A stretch of 64,000 bases of DNA from Luteitalea sp. (GCA_009377605.1 WHTT01000013.1:37122-101121); one strand, 5' to 3'; shown: positions 43,170-51,908, counted from the stretch's first letter. Made by a program: numbers and translations. Notes: generated from the letters alone by a model not told the origin.

Positions 43170-43994
43170 CTAATCGGGCGGAGCGAGAGGTGATGTTTTG
43201 GGCTTCGGTGAAGGCTGCGGCTTCTGGGCCTGCTTGGCCTTCTGCGATTGCTCGGCCTCTCGCTTGCGATAGGACTCCCCTTCGATCGTGATGATCTCGG
43301 CGTGATGCGTCAGTCGATCGATCAAGGCGACGGCGCAGGCGGCATTCGGGAAGACGGTATCCCATTGTGTGAAGGGTAAGTTCGTGGTCACCACGAGTGA
43401 TTTCTGTTCGTAGCGCCGGCTCACCACCTGAAAGAGCAGATCGGCGGCATGGGCGTCATAGGCGAGGTCGCCGATCTCGTCGATGGCGATCAAGCTGGGT
43501 CGCAAATAGGTGCGAAGCCGCCGCTGCAGGGCACGGGCGGTGTCTTGACTGGTCAGGTCCAGGATCAAATCGGCCGCGGTGACCAAGCGCGCCGAGTGGC
43601 CGGCGAGAATCGCCTGATGCACGAGATTCTTGGCGAGCATCGTCTTGCCCAGACCATTGGGGGCGACGATGATGACGTTTTCTCGTTGCGTGAGGAAATC
43701 GAGGGTGAAGACGCGCTCGACCGTCGGGCGATGGAGCTGGGTCGGCCAATTCCATTCGAAATCGGCCATGGCTTTGAAGCGGCCGAGGCGCGCGTCGCGG
43801 AGCCGGCGTTCGACACGGTGGCGCAGACGGGCGGCGAGTTCGGCCTGGACGAGGTGTTCGAGCAGGACGACCGGACTCCAGCGCTTCTGGGTGGCGCGCG
43901 CCACGAGGTCATTGAGATCAGCGGCGGTGTGGACGAGCCCGAGCTGACGCAGCTGGTCACTCAGCGTCGTCGGGATCGGATCGAGTGAGCTCAT
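43170..43994 (-). CDS. istB: IS21 helper ATPase IstB
   Basis: The 274-residue AAA+ protein has Walker [15 protein letters not shown] (about 112-125), Walker [15 protein letters not shown] and sensor residues in [12 protein letters not shown]. It activates the IstA transposase and helps target selection. A Pro/Lys/Gln-rich tail is present. The start ATG at 43994 lies within the istA 3' end, a 38-base overlap, typical for the istAB operon. Confidence 0.92.
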   Translation of the reverse strand: MSSLDPIPTTLSDQLRQLGLVHTAADLNDLVARATQKRWSPVVLLEHLVQAELAARLRHRVERRLRDARLGRFKAMADFEWNWPTQLHRPTVERVFTLDFLTQRENVIIVAPNGLGKTMLAKNLVHQAILAGHSARLVTAADLILDLTSQDTARALQRRLRTYLRPSLIAIDEIGDLAYDAHAADLLFQVVSRRYEQKSLVVTTNLPFTQWDTVFPNAACAVALIDRLTHHAEIITIEGESYRKREAEQSQKAKQAQKPQPSPKPKTSPLAPPD

Positions 43995-44733
43995 CGTAGG
44001 TCTCCAAGCGGTGCGGCGTGACATCGAGATCGCGGACGCCCGGGCGATCGGGCAACGCGAACGGGATCGGCGGTTTTTGCCCGCGCTGGCGGCGGCGCGT
44101 TTCCAGAATGTGGGCGATGGCGCCGGCGCCGAGTTCGTGAGGCCCATAGTCGTCGAGCAGGGCCAGCAAGCGGGCGGTGTGGACGCGCAGCGATTCGCCG
44201 CGCGCGGCCAAGCGATCCAAGAGGGTGGCGATCGCCGGGACCGCGAGCCGCAGCCGGTCGCGTGCACTCGACGGATTCGCCTGGCGCGTCGCGGCCACGA
44301 GGCCGGCGACATGCGCCGCCTGCTCAATCGTCTGCCCCGTGTCGTAGCTGCGGACATGACGAGCGATCTCGTCGGTCCCCGCGATCAGGCGGACCGTCGT
44401 GGCGCTCGCGAGCAGCGTCAGCGGTCGGCGCACGTGCGTGTGCGGAATCGAGTAGCTATTCCGGTCGAACCGTACGTACGGGGTCTTGCCGGACGCCACG
44501 GTGCGCATCACGTCAGTCGCGAAGGGATGCACGGGCAGCGGCAGGAGCCGCGGCTGCTCCTGCGCGAGGACCTGCGCGACGGTCTGATCGCGCGACTCGG
44601 GATGGGGGCGCTGATGTGCGATCTCGTCGCGCCAGCGGCGAAATTGGGCGTTCAGATCGTCGACGTCGGCAAAGGTCCGCGCCGCAAAGAACGCGTGCCG
44701 GAGGTACTGAATTTGGCGCTCGATCTTTCCCTT
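43957..44733 (-). pseudogene. istA: istA transposase, C-terminal half
   Basis: This part encodes [30 protein letters not shown] ... to DPDDAE, the end of the DDE core (glutamate in KGKIE) and the C-terminal domain. It is separated from its 5' half at 48102-48785 by the serine-recombinase element. Joining both parts gives 1,461 bases, exactly 486 codons plus stop. Confidence 0.88.
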
Positions 44734-44777
44734 GGCGAAAGCCGTCAACTGCGGTCGATGCGCATGACTCGCATCGA

Positions 44778-45026
44778 CTCTTCCGCGTCACCCATCCCTT
44801 CCACCCACTGATTGGGCGGGCGTTCGAAGTCGTGTCCGTCCACCAAACCTGGGGTGAGTACCGCGTCTTCTACGCCGATGACGATGGAGCCCTGGCCGCC
44901 ATGCCCGTCACTTGGACGGATGTCGCCGAGCCCGATCCGTTCGTCACCCTCGCGAGCGGGCGAGCCTACTGTCGGCTGTCGGATCTGCTCCGGCTGTGTG
45001 CGGTGATCGCCGAGGCCCGGCGATGA
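44778..45026 (+). CDS. DUF5372-like small protein of the element
   Basis: The frame reads [74 protein letters not shown] and ends AEARR. This is a recurrent family in serine-recombinase elements, of unknown function. No ATG, GTG or TTG is in frame inside the element before the conserved part, so either translation enters from host DNA or the start is unusual. The coordinate given is the first conserved codon. Its stop overlaps a downstream ATG (ATGA). Confidence 0.6.
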   Translation, partial: LFRVTHPFHPLIGRAFEVVSVHQTWGEYRVFYADDDGALAAMPVTWTDVAEPDPFVTLASGRAYCRLSDLLRLCAVIAEARR

Positions 45027-45200
45027 CGCCCGGCTTCTTGACGCAGGTCGCCCAGTCGTGGTGTCAGGCAAATTTCGCCGCAACTGTAAAGAGAAATACG
45101 CCGAGACGGCGCCGAGCACCCCAGACGTGCAGACCAGGGCGGATGATTGTATTGGTCGATTTGTTCTCTCATCGTTTGCGATCGGCCGGTGGATTCTCGC

Positions 45201-45230
45201 TTGACACCCAGGGATTGTATGTCGTAATTT
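45201..45230 (+). promoter_or_regulatory. Candidate promoter of the HTH gene
   Basis: TTGACA (45201-45206) is followed after 17-18 bases by GTAATT/TAATTT (45224-45230). The ATG of the HTH gene is at 45240, so the transcript would be leaderless or nearly so. No ribosome-binding site precedes it, which fits. Confidence 0.5.
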
Positions 45231-45239
45231 ACTTAACAC

Positions 45240-45719
45240 ATGCCACAACGTACTCGCCCGTCTCGCCACGATCCCAAGGTCGAGGCGTTGCGCGTAGACG
45301 GCGCCCTCAACCGCCACGCCGACCAGATCACGGATCCGGTGTTTGGGACCCACGACTTTTTCGACGCGCGCGACCTCGTGCAGGTCAAATACGAAATGCT
45401 GCGACGCGTCGAGATCGACGCGCAGCCCGTCACGCCGACCGCGGCGGCCTTCCGCCTCTCGCGACCCTCGTTCTATCAGGCGCAGCGGGCGTTTCAGCAA
45501 CGCGGATTGGCAGGGCTGCTGCCCAAGAAGCGCGGGCCCCACGGCGGCCACAAGCTGACCGCCGAGATCGTCACCTTTCTCCAGCAGGCGCGAGCGCAGG
45601 ATGGGTCACTCCGGCCGGTCGATCTGGCCCAGCACGTCGCCGACCGTTTCGGCATCATCGTCCATCCCCGCAGCATCGAGCGGGCGCTCACGCGACAGGA
45701 AAAAAAACGACCACGATAA
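45240..45719 (+). CDS. HTH DNA-binding protein of the serine-recombinase element
   Basis: The 159-residue basic protein has two helix-turn-helix-like parts: VTPTAAAFRLSRPSFYQAQRAFQQRGLAGLL (about 62-92) and LRPVDLAQHVADRFGIIVHPRSIERALTR (about 122-150). They resemble the paired HTH region of IS630-type transposases but no DDE domain follows. It probably binds the element ends or regulates it. Eight A residues at 45700-45707 near its end form a slippery site that could extend it into the next gene. Confidence 0.75.
   Translation: MPQRTRPSRHDPKVEALRVDGALNRHADQITDPVFGTHDFFDARDLVQVKYEMLRRVEIDAQPVTPTAAAFRLSRPSFYQAQRAFQQRGLAGLLPKKRGPHGGHKLTAEIVTFLQQARAQDGSLRPVDLAQHVADRFGIIVHPRSIERALTRQEKKRPR
45700..45707 (+). 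promoter_or_regulatory. A8 slippery run, possible -1 frameshift site
   Basis: Codons GAA AAA AAA CGA contain the canonical heptamer A-AAA-AAA in the zero frame (45701-45707). A -1 slip joins the HTH protein to TTTIRPDSPPDDAM and the full downstream frame without an intervening stop, giving a 258-residue fusion. It could equally be a decay mutation or chance. Confidence 0.4.
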
Positions 45720-45745
45720 GGCCTGACTCACCGCCCGACGACGCC

Positions 45746-46015
45746 ATGCTCAATGACGCCACCGCCGGGTACGAGGGCCTGCGGCGCGCGGTGCTCGAGG
45801 GCGGCGGCGAGCGCGAGCGGGGATTCGCCCTCGTGATCCGTCAAGGGATGGCTAGATGGATTCGGACCTGGTCAGCCTGTGCGGTGCCCGCGCGGACGCC
45901 AGAAGGACCGGGGCTCGGGCCAGGCATCGCGGTGCCCGCGGGCGTGCGAGGAGAGGTGACCCACTTGCTGGTGACGATGGCGCTCGGCGCGACGCGAGAG
46001 GAGACACATCCATGA
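45746..46015 (+). CDS. Short protein upstream of the recombinase
   Basis: The 89-residue product (MLNDATAGYEGLRRAVLEGGGERERGFALVIRQGMARWIRTW ... GEVTHLLVTMALGATREETHP) is a helical family that often precedes such recombinases. It overlaps the recombinase start by four bases (ATGA). The same frame is open back beyond 45023, which is what allows the frameshift fusion. Confidence 0.6.
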   Translation: MLNDATAGYEGLRRAVLEGGGERERGFALVIRQGMARWIRTWSACAVPARTPEGPGLGPGIAVPAGVRGEVTHLLVTMALGATREETHP

Positions 46016-48096
46016 CCCTCGAGACAAATAGCAAAGTGCAGGCGCGGCATCTCAAGCGACACGCCTATCTCTACATCCGCCAATCGTCGCTGCGTCAGGT
46101 CCTCGAGCACACGGAAAGTACGCAACGCCAGTACAACCTCCAGCAGCGAGCCATCGCGCTCGGATGGGCCCCCGATCAGATCGTCGTGGTCGATAACGAT
46201 CAAGGCCTGTCGGGCGCGTCCGCCGTCGATCGGGCCGGGTTTCAAACCTTGGTGGCCGACGTCGGCCTGGGCCGGGCGGGGATGGTCATGGGCCTGGAGG
46301 TCTCGCGCCTCGCGCGCAACTCGACGGATTGGCATCGACTCCTCGAGATCTGTGCGCTGACCGACACGCTCATCTTGGACGAAGACGGGATTTATGATCC
46401 CGCGTATTTCAATGATCGGTTGTTACTGGGCTTGAAGGGCACGATGTCCGAAGCGGAGCTCCACGTCCTTCGCGCCCGGCTGATCGGGGGCATCTTGAAT
46501 AAAGCGCGGCGCGGCGAATTGCAATGCCGCGTCCCCATCGGCTTGGTCTACGACGCCGCGGGGCGGGTCGCCCTCGACCCCGATCAGCAGGTGCAGCACA
46601 CGATCCGCGTCTTCTTCGACACCTTCCGTCGGACGGGCTCCGCGACCGCGACCGTCAAGAGCTTCCGCGACCACGGCTTGTCGTTCCCGCGGCGGATGTG
46701 GCACGGCGCGCACAAAGGCGAGGTGATCTGGGGCCCCCTCGACCATCCGCGCACGCTCTGGGTGCTACACAACCCGCGCTACGCGGGCGCGTTCGTCTAC
46801 GGGCGCACGCGGCAGCGCCATCAGGATCGGAAATACCACAAGCTCCCGCGTGAGGAATGGACGGCGCTCGTCCGGGATGCGCATCCGAGCTATATCACCT
46901 GGGACCAGTTTGAACAGCATGAGACGATGCTCCGCGACAACGCCGCGGGGTATGGCCACGATCGTCGGCGCAGTCCGCCCCGCGAAGGCCCGGCGCTCCT
47001 GCAGGGCCTCGTCCTCTGCGGCCGGTGCGGCCTACGGATGACGGTGCGGTATCACCAATCGCGTGGCACCCTGGCCCCGATCTACACCTGCCAACGCGAA
47101 GGCATCCAACATGGCCATGCCATTTGCCAACAGATCACGGGAGCGAGCATCGATAACGCGATCGGCGCGCTTGTCGTCGACGCGGTCAGTCCGATGGCCC
47201 TCGAGGTGACCTTGGGGATCCAGCAAGAACTCCAGAGCCGCCTGGATGAGGCCGACGCACTCCGTCGCAAGGCGGTCGAACGTGCGCAGTACGACGTCGA
47301 TCTCGCGCGCCAACGATTCATGCGGGTCGATCCCAACAATCGGCTAGTCGCCGACTCGCTGGAAGCGGACTGGAATGGCAAGTTACGCCTCCTCAACGAC
47401 ACGCAGGAACGGTATCGACAGCAGCACGACGCCGATTGTGTGGTCCTCGGCGACGAACAGCGGGCCCGCATTCTGGCCCTGGCGCATGATGTCCCACGCC
47501 TCTGGCGCGATGCGGCGACGCCGGACCGTGAGCGGAAGCGGATGCTGCGACTGATCGTCGAGGACGTGACGCTGGTCAAAGGGAACGAGCTCGTCGTGCA
47601 CGTACGCTTCCGCGGCGGGGCGACGCAGACGCTGACCTTGCCGCGGCCGGCGCCAGCCTGGGCCTTGCGCCAAACGAGCGCCGAAGTGGTCGCCGAGATC
47701 GACCGCCTCCTTGCCGACTATACCGACGTCCAGATCGCGCGCGTGCTCACCGACAGAGGCTTTCGCTCTGGGACGGGTAAGCCGGTGGATATCATGATGG
47801 TGGCGCGCGTCCGAGACCACTATCATTTACGATCCCGGTACGAGCGGCTCCGCGAACGCGGCTTGCTCACGCTGGCGGAACTCGCCAGCGCCCTACAGAT
47901 CTCGACGGCGACCGCCAAGCACTGGCGGCGTGCCGGGCTGCTGCGCGCGCATGCCTACAACGACAAGCCCCAATATCTGTTTGAGCCACCAGGCGCCGAT
48001 GCGCCCACGCGCTACGCCTCGAAGGGGATCGCGCGATGGGACCGTGAGCGACGATCCGCGACACATCCAGCCAATGAGGTGCAGTATGAAGCGTAG
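46012..48096 (+). CDS. Large serine recombinase
   Basis: The 694-residue protein has the resolvase catalytic domain with nucleophile Ser25 in YIRQS, the EVSRLARNSTDWHRLLEIC core, a recombinase domain (about 190-290), a zinc ribbon (C-x2-C in CGRCG near 336 and two later Cys), a coiled coil (about 385-470), and a C-terminal HTH (LTLAELASALQISTATAKHWRR). It should catalyse site-specific insertion and excision of the element with a 2-bp core. Start ATG at 46012 follows GAGGAG. The protein is longer than many relatives because of the terminal HTH. Confidence 0.93.
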   Translation: MTLETNSKVQARHLKRHAYLYIRQSSLRQVLEHTESTQRQYNLQQRAIALGWAPDQIVVVDNDQGLSGASAVDRAGFQTLVADVGLGRAGMVMGLEVSRLARNSTDWHRLLEICALTDTLILDEDGIYDPAYFNDRLLLGLKGTMSEAELHVLRARLIGGILNKARRGELQCRVPIGLVYDAAGRVALDPDQQVQHTIRVFFDTFRRTGSATATVKSFRDHGLSFPRRMWHGAHKGEVIWGPLDHPRTLWVLHNPRYAGAFVYGRTRQRHQDRKYHKLPREEWTALVRDAHPSYITWDQFEQHETMLRDNAAGYGHDRRRSPPREGPALLQGLVLCGRCGLRMTVRYHQSRGTLAPIYTCQREGIQHGHAICQQITGASIDNAIGALVVDAVSPMALEVTLGIQQELQSRLDEADALRRKAVERAQYDVDLARQRFMRVDPNNRLVADSLEADWNGKLRLLNDTQERYRQQHDADCVVLGDEQRARILALAHDVPRLWRDAATPDRERKRMLRLIVEDVTLVKGNELVVHVRFRGGATQTLTLPRPAPAWALRQTSAEVVAEIDRLLADYTDVQIARVLTDRGFRSGTGKPVDIMMVARVRDHYHLRSRYERLRERGLLTLAELASALQISTATAKHWRRAGLLRAHAYNDKPQYLFEPPGADAPTRYASKGIARWDRERRSATHPANEVQYEA

Positions 48097-48101
48097 GCCT
48101 T

Positions 48102-48785
48102 CTCATTCCCGCGGCCAGGCGTACAGGGCCGTGGGGCGAAGTGATAATAGCCGGCGAGCTCCAGCAGCCGCGGATGAAAGCGAATCGCACTGCCCTGCCG
48201 TTCGAGCACCGTGCTGCGCAGGTTGTCGTAGACCAGGGTGCGTGCCACGCCGGGCCACGCCTGGAAGGCCTCGACATGGCCGCGGAGGAAACTCTCGAGC
48301 GTCTGGTCGAGCGTGAAGAGCGCAAACACTGCGCGCGAGTACGACAGCACCATCACAAAGCCGGACAGCGGGCGGGCACCGTGGCCAATCTGGATCGATC
48401 CGAACGCGCCCCAATCGACCTGCGCCTCTTCACCCATCAAGGTGGTCAAGCGGCGATAGACGGTCGGCGTCGCCGCCGGGCGCAGCGTGTGCACCACGCG
48501 CCGGAGCTGGACGACCGAGCCCGTGTACCCGCGGGCGCGCACCATCTCGAAGAGTCGTGTGGCGCGCAGGCGCGGATACTGCGCCAGCGTGTCGCGAATG
48601 AAGGGCAGGTAGGGATCGAGGATCGTCGCGCGGCACGTGCCACGCCGCACGGTCTGCGTGTCGTGCGCGAGGGCCGCACGGACCGTGTCATGGTGAACGC
48701 CGAGGGCGGCGGCGATGGTGCCGACCCTCCAGTGTTCGCCGAAATACAGACGGCGAATCTCGGCGTGCTGCTCGGGCGTGATCAT
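48102..48785 (-). pseudogene. istA: istA transposase, N-terminal half
   Basis: It starts MITPEQHAEIRRLYFGEHWRVGTIAAALGVHHDTVRAAL (HTH), then the first DDE aspartates in EEAQVDWGAFGSIQI and VYDNLRSTV, ending at RGNEK at the insertion point. In the present sequence translation would run into the element and stop at 48012. With its other half it forms a normal-length IstA. Confidence 0.88.
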
Positions 48786-49176
48786 GGGGCGTCTCCGAGG
48801 ACACGCGACGGATTCGCCAGGGCGGTGGAAGGAGCCACGCGCTTTCGCGGCCGCAAACCATACAGCGCAACGCGCCCGCCAGGGGCGCGGTCGGCGATCG
48901 ATCCGTCGCCGTGTCCGCAGGCAGTGTCACGGGCGGTGCCGCGCGGCGGGAAGTCTGATCCCTCACGCGGGCGCGATACGCGCGCTGGTGATCCCGATGA
49001 TCGAGGCGGCCTTCCGGACTGACCCGGTGGCGCCGCCGCGCGGCGCGGACCGAGGCGTGGCGGGCGGCCGTGCGACACCCCGCCGAGCAATACGCGTGGC
49101 CACGATCACACGACGCGCAGATCGCGAAGAGTCTGTTGCAGCGCCGGCAGATTTTCTGGCGAAGCGGCGTGGCCAC
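48688..49176 (-). CDS. Zinc-ribbon passenger of the IS21 element
   Basis: The 162-residue protein (GTG start) has KICRRCNRLFAICASCDRGHAYCSAGC, four C-x2-C-like pairs, then basic RRRHRVSPEGRLDHRDHQRAYRARV, and a second C-x2-C (CMVC). Such proteins recur upstream of some IS21 istA genes. The 3' end overlaps istA by about 98 bases in another frame. Its role may be DNA binding at the ends or target choice; this is inference. Confidence 0.65.
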   Translation of the reverse strand: MATPLRQKICRRCNRLFAICASCDRGHAYCSAGCRTAARHASVRAARRRHRVSPEGRLDHRDHQRAYRARVRDQTSRRAAPPVTLPADTATDRSPTAPLAGALRCMVCGRESAWLLPPPWRIRRVSSETPHDHARAARRDSPSVFRRTLEGRHHRRRPRRSP

Positions 49177-49518
49177 GACGTCGGAGCGGCGCGGCGTTCC
49201 GACTGGACACGCGAGTCAAACCGTGGCACAAGAGAGACGACCGGCTCGGTTCGCGTCGGAGCATCGAGGCGGTCACCCGAGGGTCTGGAGGTCCAAGCTC
49301 CAGGCCCTCACCTCAACCACCGCGACCGTCAGCTTACGCGAGCCGCCTCCGATCGCTCAACGAAGAGGCTGTGGACGCTGACGCTGCTATGGACGCACAG
49401 AACGCGCCCACAGCTGCTTGGAAATCTCGCACAGAACGCGAGATTCCCACAGCGCCCACAGCCATTCTCTTTTTCTTCAGAAGAACAAAGACGAAGACCG
49501 CCTACGACGACCACTGTG

Positions 49519-49550
49519 CAGATTTACGCGGTTTCAGGTGAGCGCTGACA
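49519..49550 (-). repeat. IS21 right terminal inverted repeat
   Basis: Complement of the left end with few mismatches (CAGATTTACGCGGTTT ... GCTGACA). TCCGT follows immediately as target duplication. The 49177-49518 stretch between the zinc-ribbon gene and this repeat has no recognisable gene. Confidence 0.85.
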
Positions 49551-49649
49551 TCCGTGTGTAGACGCGCGTAATCTTCCGTGGGTTGCGGCCGTTCTTAGTC
49601 GTTGAGCGATCCTTCTGCATCGTCAACCAGCCTTCACGCCAGGCGCGCC

Positions 49650-50375
49650 TCACCGCCTGGGGAGTTTGTCGGTCAGCCATGCGCCGACGAATTCAGCAAG
49701 ATCCTCACCGTTCGATCGCGTGTCTGAGAGTAGCTTGCCGACGGAGTCGCCTCCGTAGACGCCCATGACACCAATCCGACGGTGCCGAAACTCCGCTAAT
49801 AAGCTGCCCGTAGGCGTGACGATTCGCCCGGCGATCTCGATCGATGATTTGCCGGCTCCAAAGCCCAACCAATGGCGTTTGGCACGACTGCCTGGATCAA
49901 TCTTCACGAACTCACCTTCGATGACGATCGCCGTGTCCGGCAGCTCTGTGAGTGGGCGATCGTCGTGCCCGCGCGCGTTCAGCCCAAGTGCCCTGGCTTT
50001 GGAGAGGAACGCTTCACGGAGTAGTACGGGCCCTTGGGCCTGCAACATCTTGGCTTCGGCGACGCGCGACTCCTTGCCTCCTTCACCTCCGGTGCCCAGG
50101 TTTGTCTTGCTGATCGCGAACAAACGCATGTAGACGGGTGTCTGAACCGTTCGACCGCCCTCTTCGTTCAGCCGGACCCAATCTAAGAATTCATCTTCAA
50201 TGGTGCGTCCGCTGGCTTGTCCCGCGCTCGGATCCTTGCCAGATGGCGAGGCAAGCGGACCGCCGAGAGATGGACGCACAGCGTTGGCGGACAGCATCGA
50301 ATCTTGCGCCGCGAGCAAGCTGACAAACACTGCGATGATGATCATGATATTGATCGCCCGTGATTCGGCTGACAT
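49650..50375 (-). CDS. DUF4410 family protein
   Basis: The 241-residue exported protein (N-terminal hydrophobic helix) has GPVLLREAFLSKARALGLNARGHDDRPLTELPDTAIVIEGEFVKIDPGSRAKRHWLGFGAGKSSIEI, the DUF4410 signature for periplasmic or outer-membrane-associated proteins of unknown function. It follows the outer-membrane protein gene after 8 bp on the same strand. Confidence 0.8.
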   Translation of the reverse strand: MSAESRAINIMIIIAVFVSLLAAQDSMLSANAVRPSLGGPLASPSGKDPSAGQASGRTIEDEFLDWVRLNEEGGRTVQTPVYMRLFAISKTNLGTGGEGGKESRVAEAKMLQAQGPVLLREAFLSKARALGLNARGHDDRPLTELPDTAIVIEGEFVKIDPGSRAKRHWLGFGAGKSSIEIAGRIVTPTGSLLAEFRHRRIGVMGVYGGDSVGKLLSDTRSNGEDLAEFVGAWLTDKLPRR

Positions 50376-50383
50376 CTCCGGGA

Positions 50384-51172
50384 TCAGAACTTCAGGCGCA
50401 AACCGCCGCCGGCCTGAAATCCGCCGACCTTCAGATCAGTAGGGCTGTTCGCTAGCACGCGAGAGTCGTCGATCGTGACCTCCCCGCGAGAGAATCGCGC
50501 GAAACCCCCAACGCCTACGACGCGGGTAAAGAACACGCTCACGTCTCCACCTCCGTGGAAGCCCCAACCTGTTTCTTCGATGGAGACACTGTCGTACTCG
50601 GAGATTTCCACGGCGTTGCCTGGCCCGAAGATTTGATAGACCTGGTCGTAGCGGATCTCGGTGACCACCTCGGTCTTGGCGCGGAAGAAGGTCGGTCCGC
50701 CGAACACGCGCACACGAACACGGTCGTTAGGCAGCGGAAGGGCTGCCATCGCTTGAAGGTGAACCCCGCCTTCGGTGTGTTCAAGGCGTTGGCCGGTCTC
50801 ACCAGACGCATTCCCGAAGGCGTTCGCCCAAATCGGATGGGGAATGCGAATCGCAAGGTCCGCAGGATCTTGGTGGGCCGTCCCTGTGAAGCTCACACCG
50901 GCGCCGAATAGCGGCGTGAACATGAACCCACCGCCAAAGTCGAAGTCCGCACCGCGCGGTCTGCGGTAGGTCACATCGAAGGCGGCCTCTTCGAGGTTCA
51001 CGATTCGTGTTCCGCGTATCCCGCGGCTGTCCTCAGCAGCCCCGGCAATGCCGATGTTGACGTCGATCCATCCACGCTCAAACGACGGCTGGGCGGATAC
51101 TGTGGTGGCGGCAGGCAGGGCACAAAAGAGGCTCACACCAACGGCGAGCCCAACCAAAGCACACTTCGACAT
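50384..51172 (-). CDS. Outer-membrane beta-barrel-like protein
   Basis: The 262-residue protein has a signal peptide (about 1-27) and alternating hydrophobic/polar beta strands with glycine-rich turns (VNIGIAGAAEDSRG, FDFGGGFMFTPLFGAGVSFTG, GFHGGGDVSVFF), ending in LRLKF with terminal Phe, as in barrel proteins recognised by BamA. It is probably co-transcribed with the DUF4410 gene. Confidence 0.75.
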   Translation of the reverse strand: MSKCALVGLAVGVSLFCALPAATTVSAQPSFERGWIDVNIGIAGAAEDSRGIRGTRIVNLEEAAFDVTYRRPRGADFDFGGGFMFTPLFGAGVSFTGTAHQDPADLAIRIPHPIWANAFGNASGETGQRLEHTEGGVHLQAMAALPLPNDRVRVRVFGGPTFFRAKTEVVTEIRYDQVYQIFGPGNAVEISEYDSVSIEETGWGFHGGGDVSVFFTRVVGVGGFARFSRGEVTIDDSRVLANSPTDLKVGGFQAGGGLRLKF

Positions 51173-51246
51173 CGGGGTCCTCCTCCCGTCTAAGCCGATA
51201 AGCTCTACAGTGGGTTCAGTAGTTATAAACGGCCGAGCTGCGCAAA

Positions 51247-51790
51247 CCGAACAGACTGTTGCGAGGATCCGACGGGTTCATCGCGGCGAGCGCCGCGCAT
51301 CGGCTCGAGGCGTTCTTCACGGGAGCCCTCGCCATCGGCTTACGACTCGGCGAAAGCCTGGGCCTCCGTTGGCAAGACGTGGATCTCCACCGCGGCTTGC
51401 TGTACGTCGCCAGAGCCGCCAATGGATCCAGCCAAAGGCGTCAGACCGCACGGTCTGGCGCTCATCGATGACGTCAAGACGAAGAGCGGCCGGCGAACGC
51501 TCGCGCTGCCCAAGTTCGCCCAAGACGCCCTACGCACCCAGCAGGTGCGTCAAGCCCTGGAGCGCCGCGCGAACGCCGATCGATGGAAGCACTCCGCTTT
51601 AGTATTTTCGTCAACCATCGGCACGCCCCTCGACGATCGCAACGTCCAGGCCACGCTCGGCCACAGCCAGATCAGCGTGACGATGGATACTACGGCCACG
51701 TCAGCGACAGCCTTCAGGCGCAAGCCGCCAAGGAGATGAACGCGATGTTCCCCGGCGCTATCGCGCTCAGAGTCGCGCCTACGCGCGACC
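51247..51790 (+). pseudogene. Tyrosine integrase remnant
   Basis: Three blocks in shifting frames match a phage-type integrase: AHRLEAFFTGALAIGLRLGESLGLRWQDVDLHRG (contains the catalytic Arg region), KTKSGRRTLALPKFAQDALRTQQVRQAL with ALVFSSTIGTPLDDRNVQ, and ATLGHSQISVTMDT then YGHVSDSLQAQAAKEMNAMF. The stretch with HxxRH between DDRNVQ and ATLGHSQ is deleted, so it is inactive. It lies next to the tRNA-Lys as expected of an island integrase. Confidence 0.8.
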
Positions 51791-51887
51791 CGCATCGGAC
51801 CCATTGGGTCAATTGGGGTCAGCGTTGGGGCCAACGAGGACGATCCGGGCGAACCGCCCGTGGAATTTGAACAATTGCTAAGAAATA

Positions 51888-51908
51888 TGGTGAGCCGCGA
51901 AGGACTCG
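51888..51908 (-). repeat. Short tRNA-Lys 3'-end fragment near the integrase
   Basis: TGGTGAGCCGCGAAGGACTCG matches the terminal 21 bases of the tRNA (CCA end). About 77 bp to the right the intact tRNA begins. The separating bases match those between the two copies at 29924-29992. Confidence 0.75.

Larger units (their letters stand above)
44734..48101 (+). mobile_element. Compact serine-recombinase element inserted in istA
   Basis: The 3,368-bp unit is bounded by direct CCTT copies (44730-44733 and 48098-48101). Removing it with one copy rebuilds the istA codons for NEKGKIER. It carries a DUF5372-like gene, an HTH gene, a short gene and a large serine recombinase, all on the plus strand. The recombinase stop lies one base before the right CCTT copy. 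No cargo beyond these genes is visible. Confidence 0.82.
43130..49550. mobile_element. IS21-family element interrupted by a serine-recombinase element
   Basis: Terminal inverted repeats of 32 bp (43130-43161 and 49519-49550, both starting TGT) share most bases, and TCCGT lies on both sides (43125-43129 and 49551-49555), a 5-bp target duplication. Genes on the minus strand are a zinc-ribbon gene, istA (split) and istB. Without the 3,368-bp insert the element is 3,053 bp, larger than a minimal IS21 because of the extra gene. The target looks like island DNA without a recognised gene. Confidence 0.85.

Noticed and set aside
42600..43193. A defence gene in the 42.6-43.1 kb gap
   Set aside because: No domain could be read on either strand; only short peptides remain.
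44912..46015. Single 367-codon gene across the HTH gene region
   Set aside because: Only the last 89 codons resemble a real protein; the rest is a shadow of the HTH gene, apart from the possible frameshift reported separately.
51422..51739. A functional small integrase
   Set aside because: It lacks the HxxRH box and parts lie in different frames, so it is listed as a pseudogene.
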